Origin: Nitrospirales bacterium
GTDB lineage: Bacteria > Nitrospirota > Nitrospiria > Nitrospirales > UBA8639
DNA length: 47,189 nt
Direction: 5' to 3'
NCBI GenBank assembly: GCA_009377845.1
Contig: WHTE01000010.1
Location: 1 to 47,189 of the forward strand
Shown here: positions 1 through 8,783 of the stretch, one piece after another
Layout: the number at the start of each line of letters is the position of its first letter
Position numbering within the stretch: position 1 is the stretch's first letter
Made by a program: the position numbers and the translations under genes
Notes under the pieces: model-generated
The model's database searches: none
Told to the model about the DNA's origin: nothing
What the model saw: the letters and a program-made list of their open reading frames with translations, nothing else

Positions 1-439
1 CATACATTCCACCGGAAGTAACTTCCCGTTTGGTGGCATTCACCGGATGACTGACATAAAACGTGACCAGTTCCTGAGGAACAGCCAGTCCCAATCCTTC
101 CAATAATCGTGGAGCTAACAAATCAATTTCTTCTTCACGAAACGCCGGTTCCTGATCATCGAGGCCCAGGAACCATCGGATGGGACCGGAACGATGCTCA
201 CGCACCTGCAACCCTCTCAAAGCCTCTATCATTTGGCGACGAGAAAGTGTCGCAGGATGCCCGTTCCAGGTCTGAGGGAGATCTGGGTCGACCCAAGGGG
301 AGACTTCAAGCCGAATATACGAAGTGGGATTTTCGTAGACAAGGTAGGAATACAACGGCGAGGCGATACACCCGGTGAATAGACACCCCAAAACTATAAA
401 CAGAGGCCCCACCCACCGACACCGCCGCACATTAGGCAT
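1..439 (-). CDS. Putative lipoprotein, 3' end outside window
   Basis: An open frame of 146 codons starts at an ATG at 439 and runs off the left edge without a stop. The N-terminus has several arginines, a hydrophobic stretch and two possible lipoboxes (VLGC at Cys19, FTGC at Cys24), as expected for a lipid-anchored envelope protein. The rest (visible motif LEVSPWVDPDLPQTW) matches no family I recognise. The start codon overlaps the last 8 bases of the cyclophilin gene, so the two are probably translationally coupled. The function is unknown. The frame and lipoprotein signal are seen directly, and the cell location is inferred. Confidence 0.7.
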   Translation of the reverse strand, partial: MPNVRRCRWVGPLFIVLGCLFTGCIASPLYSYLVYENPTSYIRLEVSPWVDPDLPQTWNGHPATLSRRQMIEALRGLQVREHRSGPIRWFLGLDDQEPAFREEEIDLLAPRLLEGLGLAVPQELVTFYVSHPVNATKREVTSGGMY

Positions 440-956
440 TCGCTTCAGTAACACTCATGGTCATTTCAATGCGATCAAGAGGATTATCATTGCCATCCCG
501 CTGTGCATTCACGATGCGATCCACCGTTTCCATGCCACTCACCACTTCACCAAACACGGTGTATTGGCCGTCCAGGAATTTCGAATCCGCAACGCAAATA
601 AAAAATTGTGACCCGGCGCTATTGGGATCCTGCGACCGCGCCATCGACAAGGTCCCCCGTTTATGCGGCCGGTGACTGAATTCCGCCTTGACGCGATGGC
701 CAGGGCCACCCATTCCATGCCGGGAGCGATCAGAGTCTTTTGTATTGGGGTCTCCTCCTTGAATCATAAAGCCCGGAATCACTCGATGAAAGGTGGTTCC
801 ATCATAAAATTTATTTTTGGCTAACTTCACCATATTCTGCACATGATTGGGCGCGACATCAGGGAAAAACTTCAATCGAATGTCACCCCAGGGCTCTCCT
901 TTCACTTGTATGTGAATGGAGGCTGTCTGATCTTCATTGCCTGCTTCACTCATCAT
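432..956 (-). CDS. Cyclophilin-type peptidyl-prolyl cis-trans isomerase
   Basis: This 174-residue protein is a single cyclophilin domain that catalyses cis-trans isomerisation of Xaa-Pro bonds during protein folding. The active-site block FHRVIPGFMIQGGDP lies at residues 56-70 and includes the catalytic Arg and Gln. The SAGSQFFI block and LDGQYTVFGEV follow. There is no signal peptide, so it should act in the cytoplasm. Position 121 of human cyclophilin A (Trp) is replaced by Phe, as in many bacterial enzymes. Two adjacent ATG codons serve as possible starts, preceded by GGAAAGGA. It lies 29 bases downstream of the propeller gene and overlaps the following lipoprotein gene. Confidence 0.93.
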   Translation of the reverse strand: MMSEAGNEDQTASIHIQVKGEPWGDIRLKFFPDVAPNHVQNMVKLAKNKFYDGTTFHRVIPGFMIQGGDPNTKDSDRSRHGMGGPGHRVKAEFSHRPHKRGTLSMARSQDPNSAGSQFFICVADSKFLDGQYTVFGEVVSGMETVDRIVNAQRDGNDNPLDRIEMTMSVTEANA

Positions 957-985
957 GCCGTCCTTTCCGATAACGATAACAATGT

Positions 986-2107
986 CTATTCATAAGGCCC
1001 TTTGGGAGTCATCTGCACCCCAAACCCTTGGCTGATGTCCATCCAATGGGCACCCCCATCATCACTCCGAAATGCTCCATTGCTTGTTCCAGCATAGAAC
1101 TCGCCGGTTTCCGTAATCGTAAGACTTTGAATCGCGAGTTTTGTCAACCCGGCATTGATGCCGATCCATCGTTGTTGATCATGCTTCCATCGAAAAATTC
1201 CGTTTCCCGTCGCCACAATAACATCCTCATGATCCGGGACAATGCTCCTGATGGAATCATTGGGAAGATTCCGGCTGAGGGACGACCAGGATTGTCCACG
1301 ATCGGTACTTCGAAAAATGCCCCCATCCTGTGTGCCTAAAAAAATATGTTGAGCCTGATTGACGGCAATAACTCGAAGATAGCGATGCGGCAATCGTTCC
1401 TGGGGATCGATAAACGTGGATTGGGAATCCACCCATTTCGAGAGATGAGATTGTTGAGTATCAAAATGGAACAGACCTTTCCCTGAGGTCGCAGCTAAGA
1501 GTTTGCCATCATCCATAATCGCGAGGCCCGGCACCAGGATCCGATCCAATCCGGCTCCGACGGCGATCCATTGTTTCTCGGCTTCGACCCACCGGTACAC
1601 ACCGGTTCCCGTCCCTGCATACACCGCATCCTGATGAACCAAAAAAGATTTGACTTCCGCATCATCCAATCCAGTTCCAATGGATTCCCATTTCGTACCA
1701 TTTAACGCCAGACGATACGCCCCTCCCCGCATCGTCCCAGCATAGATGTGCTGCCCAGGAATCACCGCGAGACACAGCAAAAATGGATCCGTCAATCCCC
1801 GGTTAAGGGCCTCCCAGGATTTCCCCTTATCCTGACTCCGGAATAGCCCCATCCCAAATGATCCCGCATAGACCACACCATCCGGAGTCACCACCACGGT
1901 TTGGATACTGGGAGCGACCCCCTTTTGGTAATCCTCAGAGGCATCGGGATGAATAGAAGGAATACTCGAAACGGAATACAGAGCCGATAGCAGCAGGCCA
2001 CTTTCTCCGGGGACGGAAAAGCCTATAAGCCAGAAGAGGAAAACCGTGCTCGTCACGCTCTTCGACAAACGCGTATTCCTTAATGTGAATCTCAAAGTCG
2101 ATACCAT
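986..2107 (-). CDS. BNR-repeat beta-propeller protein, membrane-anchored or secreted
   Basis: The protein has about 373 residues. After a basic N-terminus comes one hydrophobic segment (TSTVFLFWLIGFSVPG), a signal peptide or anchor. The rest is built of propeller blades with sialidase-type Asp-box motifs such as SQDKGKSWEAL, STDRGQSWSSL and SDDGGAHWMDI, and with recurring phrases of the form 'YAGT.G.GVYR'. Such folds bind proteins or glycans, and Ycf48-type assembly factors share this architecture, but catalytic sialidase residues are not evident. The start was placed at the ATG four bases after the tatC stop. An ATG at 2128 inside tatC is an alternative, and neither has a strong ribosome site. 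Function unknown. Confidence 0.75.
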   Translation of the reverse strand: MVSTLRFTLRNTRLSKSVTSTVFLFWLIGFSVPGESGLLLSALYSVSSIPSIHPDASEDYQKGVAPSIQTVVVTPDGVVYAGSFGMGLFRSQDKGKSWEALNRGLTDPFLLCLAVIPGQHIYAGTMRGGAYRLALNGTKWESIGTGLDDAEVKSFLVHQDAVYAGTGTGVYRWVEAEKQWIAVGAGLDRILVPGLAIMDDGKLLAATSGKGLFHFDTQQSHLSKWVDSQSTFIDPQERLPHRYLRVIAVNQAQHIFLGTQDGGIFRSTDRGQSWSSLSRNLPNDSIRSIVPDHEDVIVATGNGIFRWKHDQQRWIGINAGLTKLAIQSLTITETGEFYAGTSNGAFRSDDGGAHWMDISQGFGVQMTPKGPYE

Positions 2108-2111
2108 GGTA

Positions 2112-2912
2112 TTAATCTTGTTTCCCATCGGCAAAAGCGTCCCCTTGATCAGTCGCTTCACTCTTTTCCTCTGCAGGCTGAGGATTACGACCGAATGCCT
2201 TCGCTCCCCAAATGCCAATTTCATACAGAATAATCAAGGGGACAGCCATCAGTAACATGGTGAACATCGTGGCATCCGGAGTAATCACCGCAGAAAGAAT
2301 TAACGCCACCAGGGCGGCATGTTTGCGGAATTGAATGAGGACAGACGCTTGAATCACCCCCGCTCGGGCCAGGAGAGAAATCACCAGCGGAATTTCAAAC
2401 GCAAACCCAAACGCCAGGAGAAACTTGACATTAAAGTCTACATAGGTTCCAACCGCTAATTCCGGAGTAATAGCCCGATCCATGCCAAATGTCACGAAAA
2501 AGTTGATGACCAACGGCAAGATCACCAAATTACAAAACGCCAACCCCAGGATAAAAAACCCCAATCCCAGGAAAAAGAGCGGCACCGCCCATCGTTGCTC
2601 TTTCTTGAGTAACGCCGGTTCAATGAATTTCCAAAATTGATACAGAATCATGGGAACGCTGGCGATGATCGCCGCCATAAAAGAAATTTTAATGGAGGCA
2701 AATAACGCCTCCGCGGGAGCGTAAAAAATCAGATCATCTTCAAATGGACGCTTGAACCAGTCGATGAGAATGGAGGAGTAAGAAAAGGCCACGACAAAAA
2801 ACACACTAATCGTGGCGCCCACAATCAGGAGCCGGCGTTTAATATCTCGAATGTGGCGCTGAAGGGGATGCACCACCGTATTGATGGCCATGGTCGGAGA
2901 AAAAGCAGCCAT
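2112..2912 (-). CDS. tatC: Sec-independent protein translocase TatC
   Basis: TatC is the inner-membrane receptor for twin-arginine signal peptides on folded, often cofactor-bearing exported proteins. The 266-residue protein has six hydrophobic segments and the diagnostic cytoplasmic loop FIEPALLKKEQR, whose Glu contacts the signal peptide. The tail (KSEATDQGDAFADGKQD) is short and acidic. A client is encoded in this window: the molybdo-oxidoreductase at 30109-31155 has an SRRALFK Tat motif. tatA/tatB genes are not adjacent. ATG codons at 2912 and 2891 are both possible starts, and neither has a strong ribosome site. Confidence 0.96.
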   Translation of the reverse strand: MAAFSPTMAINTVVHPLQRHIRDIKRRLLIVGATISVFFVVAFSYSSILIDWFKRPFEDDLIFYAPAEALFASIKISFMAAIIASVPMILYQFWKFIEPALLKKEQRWAVPLFFLGLGFFILGLAFCNLVILPLVINFFVTFGMDRAITPELAVGTYVDFNVKFLLAFGFAFEIPLVISLLARAGVIQASVLIQFRKHAALVALILSAVITPDATMFTMLLMAVPLIILYEIGIWGAKAFGRNPQPAEEKSEATDQGDAFADGKQD

Positions 2913-2951
2913 TACAAAGAGAGACCTAGGGTGGCGAAACAGCCAGGCCGG

Positions 2952-3197
2952 TTATCCGGGTGTTCCGGCTCTATCAAATGAGGCACGATGTTCACGAATG
3001 AGAGCGGCCATTCGGTCTTTCTTGCCAAGTTTGTCTTTTTGTAATTGTTTTTTAAGAATTTCTTCCTGAGGAGTCAGGACATGATGCTTCAATAACTGCT
3101 GTAATTCCATATCCAACCGGTGATGGGATTCTTCCAATTCCCGATACTCTACATTGGATGCCCGCAAACTTTCGGCGATTTGATCGTCCGTCATCAT
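2952..3197 (-). CDS. DUF465 (YdcH-like) small coiled-coil protein
   Basis: This 81-residue charged, helical protein has the DUF465 pattern. A region 'VEYRELEESHHRLDMEL' is followed by 'LTPQEEILKKQLQKDKLGKKDRM', which predicts an antiparallel coiled coil. The family is common and cytoplasmic, with no firmly assigned role. The start is well supported by AAAGGAGG six bases before ATG-ATG. It lies 39 bases upstream of tatC and 72 bases downstream of rimI in the same leftward series. Confidence 0.85.
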   Translation of the reverse strand: MMTDDQIAESLRASNVEYRELEESHHRLDMELQQLLKHHVLTPQEEILKKQLQKDKLGKKDRMAALIREHRASFDRAGTPG

Positions 3198-3269
3198 CGG
3201 TGCCCTCCTTTGTCAGCGGTTAATGATGAAATGGTGAGCATGTTCTCTTCCTCATGAGACCGGGATTCC

Positions 3270-3800
3270 CTATAGATCCTTTTTGTCAGAAATGGTTTTG
3301 GAAATAGGTTCCAGAATCATAAGGATAGCATCCTCGGTAGGATTCGTATAGTAGGAATTTCTTGTGGCATATTCCTTGAAATTAAAGGATTCATAGAGCG
3401 TTCGCGCCGTCTGATTGGAGTGCCGAACCTCTAACATTCCCCGACAACATCCCTGATCAACCCCAATACGTAATGCCTGCAGGATTAACTGTTTCGCCAA
3501 TCCTCGTCGACGGAATTGAGGGTGAACCGCCAAATTTAAAAAGCGGATTTCTTCAAAGATTACCCACACACAGATATAGGCGAGCAAGGGACTACCTGAT
3601 GCTCCCATGGGTCCTGGTACAACCAGGATTTGACTGAATGGGTTCCCGTGCAATTCGGCTTCAAAGCTTTTTCGAGACCAGGGCGAAGCAAAGCAAACCT
3701 CTTCGAGACTCACCAACTCTTCAAGATCAGCGACAATCGCCGATCTCATCACCCAGTCTTGCGACTGAGATGCCGCCATCGTGCTCAGATTCGTTTCCAT
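3270..3800 (-). CDS. rimI: Ribosomal protein S18-alanine N-acetyltransferase (RimI-type GNAT)
   Basis: GNAT-fold acetyltransferase that transfers acetyl from acetyl-CoA to protein N-termini, classically ribosomal protein S18. The acetyl-CoA loop is RRRGLAKQLI. The C-terminal block EVRHSNQTARTLYESFNF, followed by NSYYTNPTEDAILMIL, is typical of RimI. The frame is open upstream to a GTG at 3851 that overlaps the tsaB stop (GTGA). I prefer the ATG at 3800 because it has a GGAGAGG ribosome site nine bases upstream and the extra 17 residues are atypical for the family. Adjacent tsaB-rimI is a common bacterial arrangement and supports the call. Confidence 0.88.
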   Translation of the reverse strand: METNLSTMAASQSQDWVMRSAIVADLEELVSLEEVCFASPWSRKSFEAELHGNPFSQILVVPGPMGASGSPLLAYICVWVIFEEIRFLNLAVHPQFRRRGLAKQLILQALRIGVDQGCCRGMLEVRHSNQTARTLYESFNFKEYATRNSYYTNPTEDAILMILEPISKTISDKKDL

Positions 3801-3847
3801 GCTCTCTCGCCTCTCCGTCAAACCACCAGCTACCGATGAGGAGAATC

Positions 3848-4543
3848 TCACCCGGTTGGATCAAGGCTCTTGGATTTCGACATTTCCGCATAAGAGGGTT
3901 GAATATAATGAGGGGTACAACCTTGAGGAAGGAACGTGCCCCTTGCCAGCAACACTCGCCCTGCGCGTCCGATCCCTTTGGCCGATGGCCGTAACGTTGC
4001 AGGAGGAGCCTCAATAAGGGGAAACCCTGTTGAGGGAAGGGAATTCCGGTTCTGTATCCACCCATCTCCAAGGATGATTGTCGGCTCGGACAAGGCGCTA
4101 CAGACTTCTGTGATGTCCCCGATTTTGGCTTCCTTCAGACAGACGATCTGTTGATCTTCCCAACGGAAAATCCCCCAATACACCATTCCTGGTCGAATAC
4201 TGACAGTACTTAACAGCGGGAGATCTGAACAGGGATGATTCCATGCGAGCCCTTCGAGGGTGGAAACCCCGACCAAAGGAATATTTAAAGCCAGTCGAAA
4301 GGCAGTCATCGTGGCCAATCCCACCCGTAATCCGGTAAAGGTACCGGGTCCCATCGATATCGCCAAGCCATCAAGATCCGACATCCGTAAAGAGACCGAG
4401 GTTAACAGACGGTCGATCGTGGGGATGATTTGCGGGGTGAGTGGCCGCCCTGACTCATATTCCAGACAGGCTAACAGGTGTTGATCATTAAAGACCGCCA
4501 CACTCTGATGAGACGTGGCCGTTTCGAGCGCTAAGATAATCAT
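3848..4543 (-). CDS. tsaB: tRNA N6-threonylcarbamoyladenosine biosynthesis protein TsaB
   Basis: TsaB is the non-catalytic partner of TsaD in making t6A37 on ANN-decoding tRNAs. The 231-residue protein shows the ASKHA-type start MIILALETAT and the signature GPGTFTGLRVGLAT. The metal-binding residues of TsaD are absent, as expected for TsaB. TsaE, TsaD and TsaC are not in this window. It is followed directly by rimI, whose longest possible frame overlaps its stop codon. The ATG at 4543 has GGAG four bases upstream. Confidence 0.93.
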   Translation of the reverse strand: MIILALETATSHQSVAVFNDQHLLACLEYESGRPLTPQIIPTIDRLLTSVSLRMSDLDGLAISMGPGTFTGLRVGLATMTAFRLALNIPLVGVSTLEGLAWNHPCSDLPLLSTVSIRPGMVYWGIFRWEDQQIVCLKEAKIGDITEVCSALSEPTIILGDGWIQNRNSLPSTGFPLIEAPPATLRPSAKGIGRAGRVLLARGTFLPQGCTPHYIQPSYAEMSKSKSLDPTG

Positions 4544-4601
4544 ACTCTCCGTTGACTCCAGACACGACCGTTATTCGACCCCTCGCGCATAGGTAAATTC
4601 A

Positions 4602-5381
4602 CTAGGCAGCATTGACGATGAATTCCTGAAAGTGCAAGGTCATGGATCCTCCGCCGGGTCGATGGTCCGTAGCCCGAACAAGGAACGGCAATCGGACCGG
4701 AGAGACTTCCCCAGATGTTTTGCTCCGCACTTCTCGATAATCTTCACACTCCACTGAAACGACGATATCATCAAACGATCGTCGATATTCAATCGACGTC
4801 AGCTCTAAGGTCTGGACATCAACCCAGGTCCGGACGGTGAAATCGTCTTGGGCAGAAACGGGTGACGATTGGCCTGCTTCCATATCAATGCGATAGCGGT
4901 CTTCATTTTTCCACACGCGGACACCAGCACTCGACAATCCAGAAATTTTCCCCAGCATAGCATCCAGGGCACGAACACTCAGCATCACGGTTTGATCCCA
5001 TTGCGTGCCATTTTTGGTTTCATCTACCCGTCCTGTGACCACCTTGCCCTCCGCGGGGAAATACAGTTCATACTGATTGCCCTCGCGATGAAAATCCATC
5101 ACGGGAACACCCAGCCGAATGAAGCCTTTCAAGTGCAACACATCGGGTCGCACATATGAAAACATGCCTTGAAGATTTTGGGAAAGAGGGATTCCAGAAC
5201 CGGAGATGGACGCCTGAAACAATCCTCGAAGGGTGTTAATGGTCTCCTCTTTTTGACGCAAGGCTTCAAGGACCAGCCGGCCTTGCTCCTCTTCGACAGG
5301 TCGTAACGACCCTTGGAACAATCCGGCGCATCCAACGAGAAACACCACCGGCAACAGCAACCATCGACTCAGAGCTCGCAT
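4602..5381 (-). CDS. Envelope lipoprotein with LolA/LolB-like character
   Basis: About 259 residues start with RALSRWLLLPVVFLVGC, a clear lipoprotein signal with lipobox LVGC. The mature part has a heptad-like helix (LRQKEETINTLRGLFQASIS) and then beta-rich sequence in which PDVLHLKGFIRLGVPVMDF, ELYFPAEGKVVTG and RIDMEAG suggest the half-barrel fold shared by LolA, LolB and DUF4292-type proteins. A role in moving or sensing lipids at the cell envelope is inferred from the fold only. The start was chosen as the ATG just before the signal. An ATG at 5423 overlapping the radA stop by 11 bases is an alternative and would couple the two genes. Confidence 0.72.
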   Translation of the reverse strand: MRALSRWLLLPVVFLVGCAGLFQGSLRPVEEEQGRLVLEALRQKEETINTLRGLFQASISGSGIPLSQNLQGMFSYVRPDVLHLKGFIRLGVPVMDFHREGNQYELYFPAEGKVVTGRVDETKNGTQWDQTVMLSVRALDAMLGKISGLSSAGVRVWKNEDRYRIDMEAGQSSPVSAQDDFTVRTWVDVQTLELTSIEYRRSFDDIVVSVECEDYREVRSKTSGEVSPVRLPFLVRATDHRPGGGSMTLHFQEFIVNAA

Positions 5382-5412
5382 CGTGAAATGTCTATCCGTC
5401 GGACCTCGCCAT

Positions 5413-6792
5413 TTATGAGGCATGGCTGACAACCGTTTCCCAAATGTCTCCAATTTCACGGACACCCACGACTTCCATTCCTGGAACAGGTTTGCAATGC
5501 TCCAAATTGGGCTCAGGCACCACGCAGCGTGTAAATCCTAATTTCATGGCCTCACAAATGCGAAGCTCCGCATGTTGCACCGGGCGGACTTCCCCACCTA
5601 ACCCCACCTCTCCCATCACCACCAGTCTGGGGTCCAACGCCAACTCTCGAAAGCTGGAGAGCACCGCACACACGATGCCCACATCAACCGTCGGCTCATC
5701 GATCCGAAGCCCCCCCACCACATTCACATACACATCGTACCCGGTAAAGTGTAGCCCTAGTCGCTTCTCCATGACCGCCAACAGTAACGCCACCCGGTTC
5801 ACCTCCACGCCTTTGGCCATGCGTTTCGGCATGGGGTAACTGGTCTCCGCCACCAGAGCCTGCAATTCCACCAACAAGGGGCGCGACCCTTCCACGCTGG
5901 ACACTACCACGGACCCGGCACCGTGTCCGATTCGGCCGGTCAAAAACATTTCCGAGGGATTGTCCACCTCAATGAGCCCCTCATCCTTCATTTCAAACAC
6001 GCCGATCTCATTGGTAGGCCCGAACCGATTCTTCACCGCTCGGAGAATACGATAGCTCTGTCCTTTATCTCCTTCAAAATACAACACTGTATCGACAATA
6101 TGCTCCAGGAGACGTGGCCCCGCAATGACGCCTTCCTTGGTCACATGACCGATAATAAAGACCGGGACGTTGGTCCGTTTGGCATACCACATCAGCCGAC
6201 ATCCAATTTCCTGAACCTGGCTCACACTACCCGGAGCCGACGTGAGTTCCTGAGTGAAGACAGTTTGAATGGAATCGACGACCATGACACCAGGATTGAT
6301 CTGTTCAGCCACCTTGAAAATATCTTCCAGGGAGGTCGCGGCAACCACATATAAATTGGGAGATTGAATACCCAGGCGATCCGCACGCATCTTGATTTGC
6401 TGCGGGGATTCTTCCCCCGACACATACAACCCTACCTGTTCCGATGTCCTCAAAGACGCCAGCGTTTGCAGCAGGAGGGTCGTTTTGCCAATTCCAGGAT
6501 CGCCCCCAATCAAAATCACCGATCCCGGAACCACTCCCCCACCAAGAACCCGGTTCAATTCTTCAATTCCGGCCTGAAGACGAAACTCCTGGGTATGCAC
6601 AATAGCGCCAATCGGTACCGCCTCAGGGATTCCACCCGCGACACTTCGTTGTTGAAGGGTCGAAAGATCCCGATCAACCTCTTCTCGCAGCGAATTCCAT
6701 TGCGCACATTCCGGGCACCGACCGGTCCATCGGACTCCTTGGTATCCGCATTCCTGGCACACAAAACGGGTTTTGGGACGAGCTGCCTTCAC
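5413..6792 (-). CDS. radA: DNA repair protein RadA
   Basis: RadA (Sms) is a RecA-like ATPase that helps branch migration in recombination and repair. The 459-residue protein has the N-terminal C4 zinc ribbon (Cys12, 15, 26, 29), a Walker A motif GGDPGIGKTT near residue 98, the RadA-specific KNRFGPTNEIGVFEM, and a C-terminal Lon-protease-like domain. Length and domain order are standard. The start is a GTG with GAGAGG upstream, and the 103 bases before it contain no other gene. The next gene downstream is the envelope lipoprotein, separated by about 31 bases. Confidence 0.97.
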   Translation of the reverse strand: MKAARPKTRFVCQECGYQGVRWTGRCPECAQWNSLREEVDRDLSTLQQRSVAGGIPEAVPIGAIVHTQEFRLQAGIEELNRVLGGGVVPGSVILIGGDPGIGKTTLLLQTLASLRTSEQVGLYVSGEESPQQIKMRADRLGIQSPNLYVVAATSLEDIFKVAEQINPGVMVVDSIQTVFTQELTSAPGSVSQVQEIGCRLMWYAKRTNVPVFIIGHVTKEGVIAGPRLLEHIVDTVLYFEGDKGQSYRILRAVKNRFGPTNEIGVFEMKDEGLIEVDNPSEMFLTGRIGHGAGSVVVSSVEGSRPLLVELQALVAETSYPMPKRMAKGVEVNRVALLLAVMEKRLGLHFTGYDVYVNVVGGLRIDEPTVDVGIVCAVLSSFRELALDPRLVVMGEVGLGGEVRPVQHAELRICEAMKLGFTRCVVPEPNLEHCKPVPGMEVVGVREIGDIWETVVSHAS

Positions 6793-6895
6793 CTAATTTT
6801 CCTCTCCCAATCACATGCGCGAAAAACGGCACTCTGAACAACGCAGAATAATAGTCTAAGCATTTGTCAGCATGCCACTCGCCGGGTATTCATCC

Positions 6896-7762
6896 TTAAA
6901 GATGTCGCCGGACCCGTGACCAATCATTGAGAACAATAGCCCTGTGTGGAAAGCGTTCCTGAATATTGGGAAGCGGCAAAATAATCGTTTGCAAACGATT
7001 TTGAACAAGGACTTCCGCAAAACTTGCCGTGCGTCCGATGCCTCCACTCACTTTTTCCCAACCTTCCGCTTTCAGATCGTGTAAGAGATTGGTCAAGGCC
7101 GTGGGCGTGCGCGGAAGGATTCTGATCATCCCGGGAGGAAATTGATGATCCCGCAACCAGGTCTGAATGACTTCGAGATGCCCTCGCCCGGTCTGGTCCA
7201 GATACACAAGGTTGTAATAAAATTCGGCCAGCTTGCCTAATTCTGCAGCCGCTTCAGGATGGGCGTCTCCTAATATCAGCCCAGGGTCTTGAAACAGTTC
7301 AGGCGGAGGTGCTTCGGTGTCAAGCTCCCCTGCCACCAGCACAGCCAGGTCAATCAGCAAAATGGGGCGGCGGCGCTCCCAGGATAGTAAGACACCTTTT
7401 CCCTCAATGGCTTCTGCTTTGGATTGGGTGACCACTTTCACGACAATGGATAAATTCCCCCGCATGCTTGGAACAAAATCGAGCCGAGCCCACCCCCGCG
7501 CATCAGTATTTGCCTGCCCAGCCGTCCGGCCATGGACAAAAAACTCTAAGACCCGATCAGGGATACCGATCTCGCCTTCTGCCTCCGGATTGGTCAAGCG
7601 CGCCTGTAATTGGATGCGTTTCCCGGGAGACGTTAACCCGTCCGTCACAGACAGGTCAGCCGCATACGCCAGGGAGACACTCAAGACCATCAGACCCGCC
7701 AAAAGGCCGAGTGTCCGACTCATCGTCACAAGTCTGGCAAACCAACCGCGTCTAAGCTTCAT
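6896..7762 (-). CDS. Secreted protein with Ig-like region and degenerate App1/LNS2-like domain
   Basis: The 288-residue protein starts with a signal peptide (RTLGLLAGLMVLSVSLAYA). An approximately 100-residue beta-rich region follows, where 'SPGKRIQLQARLTN', 'VLEFFVHGRTAGQANTDARGWARLDF' resembles a bacterial Ig-like domain. The second half (ILLIDLAVLV ... YYNLVYLDQTGRGHLEVIQTWLRDHQFPPG) resembles the HAD-type LNS2/App1 fold, but the catalytic DxDxT motif is not present, so enzymatic activity is doubtful. The ATG at 7762 is preferred over longer frames because it precedes the signal peptide and has GAGGGAAGG directly upstream. It follows the small membrane gene by 29 bases. Function unknown. 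Confidence 0.68.
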   Translation of the reverse strand: MKLRRGWFARLVTMSRTLGLLAGLMVLSVSLAYAADLSVTDGLTSPGKRIQLQARLTNPEAEGEIGIPDRVLEFFVHGRTAGQANTDARGWARLDFVPSMRGNLSIVVKVVTQSKAEAIEGKGVLLSWERRRPILLIDLAVLVAGELDTEAPPPELFQDPGLILGDAHPEAAAELGKLAEFYYNLVYLDQTGRGHLEVIQTWLRDHQFPPGMIRILPRTPTALTNLLHDLKAEGWEKVSGGIGRTASFAEVLVQNRLQTIILPLPNIQERFPHRAIVLNDWSRVRRHL

Positions 7763-7791
7763 CCTTCCCTCTTCATCCCGTTTGACAAATT

Positions 7792-8031
7792 CTAAAACAG
7801 TCCTCTCCCTCGTTTGCCAAATGCAAAGGCATCGAAGCCTGCCAAAATGGCAAATTGGATATAGATCAACCATCCGGTCGGCCAGAACAACTTGGAAATG
7901 ATCAATAGAAGGATCCCGCACACTAAGAAAATATTCCCACGTTTGGCACCTAAGTACAGATGCCCCATCCCAGGCAAAATGGAGAGGGTGGCGGCCCCGA
8001 GAGCATGCATGGTCTTTTCACGGTTATCCAT
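7792..8031 (-). CDS. Small membrane protein, TM2-like
   Basis: A 79-residue protein with two or three hydrophobic segments. The motif LSILPGMGHLYLGAKRGNIFL resembles the glycine-rich turn of TM2-domain and related small membrane proteins, and the C-terminus is basic (FGKRGRGLF). The ATG at 8031 is chosen because CAGGG lies about nine bases upstream. A longer frame from 8067 has no comparable signal. It sits between the DUF507 pair and the secreted protein gene in the same orientation. Role unknown. Confidence 0.62.
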   Translation of the reverse strand: MDNREKTMHALGAATLSILPGMGHLYLGAKRGNIFLVCGILLLIISKLFWPTGWLIYIQFAILAGFDAFAFGKRGRGLF

Positions 8032-8164
8032 GAGACTTACCCTGGCCCAACCATACCATTCGCCCACTACGGAGTTCCAGGGATCGGAATCTCCAACATG
8101 AACAGGTATGCGTCAAACCCGCAGAAAAGAAAGGGGTCGGAGAGCGGCCGGAATAGGAGGACAA

Positions 8165-8452
8165 TCAGCCAAGTTTCCGCTTACGTAATTCTTCCTCGTA
8201 GGTTTTATGATAGAGCACATCCCATTCCTGGGAACCTTCTGGAATTTGCCGGGCATACGATTGCAACCGACTACGCACCTTTTGGATCAGTTCCTCTTCG
8301 GCCTTCATATTCTCGGCCAGGACTCGCTTCACCTCACGAAGGGCTTGAGCAGAATCGCCTATCACGGTAGCCTGGGGGATCCCTTTTAAACTCGACAGAA
8401 TGACATGGGCGAGATGGGTCTGTTTTTCGTTACTCAGGATGGGAGTATTCAT
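8165..8452 (-). CDS. DUF507 family protein (second copy)
   Basis: About 95 residues, helical and charged. It resembles the neighbouring gene at 8502-8783 and the DUF507 family: an N-terminal helix with LSNEKQTHLAHVILSSLKG, a central 'EVKRVLAENMKAEEELIQKVR', and a C-terminal 'YHKTYEEELRKRKL'. The family has no assigned function. An ATG with GGAT upstream was preferred over a GTG at 8485. The two DUF507 genes are tandem, about 49 bases apart. Confidence 0.75.
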   Translation of the reverse strand: MNTPILSNEKQTHLAHVILSSLKGIPQATVIGDSAQALREVKRVLAENMKAEEELIQKVRSRLQSYARQIPEGSQEWDVLYHKTYEEELRKRKLG

Positions 8453-8501
8453 TGAAAATCCAGTGGCACGGTCCCTACTCAACACTATCCCGTGTAGCGC
8501 C

Positions 8502-8783
8502 CTACAAGATTAATCCGCGATCCTTGATCAGTTTTTGCTTCACCATTGTAAACATTTTCTGATAGTCGGCACGGCCTTCTGAAAACTCTCGTTCAAATTG
8601 TTTCAACATTTCCCGGACATCGGCATTCAACCGATCTTCCACCTGCAATTCGGAAGTAATAGCCGATTCCAATTGCTGGACCACTACATCAGGTTCTCCC
8701 TGAATCTGCAAAAACCCGCTCGATGCTAATCGTTCAACGACTGAGACGGCCATATGATGCACGCGAACCTTATTCAGTCGCAT
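8502..8783 (-). CDS. DUF507 family protein (first copy)
   Basis: A 93-residue protein matching DUF507: MRLNKVRVHHMAVSVVERL at the start, then 'ITSELQVEDRLNADVREML', ending 'MFTMVKQKLIKDRGLIL'. The start ATG shares one base with the stop of the cyclophilin-like gene (TGATG), the classic arrangement for translational coupling. A GTG one codon upstream is also possible. It is followed by its paralogue at 8165-8452. Biochemical role unknown. Confidence 0.82.
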   Translation of the reverse strand: MRLNKVRVHHMAVSVVERLASSGFLQIQGEPDVVVQQLESAITSELQVEDRLNADVREMLKQFEREFSEGRADYQKMFTMVKQKLIKDRGLIL

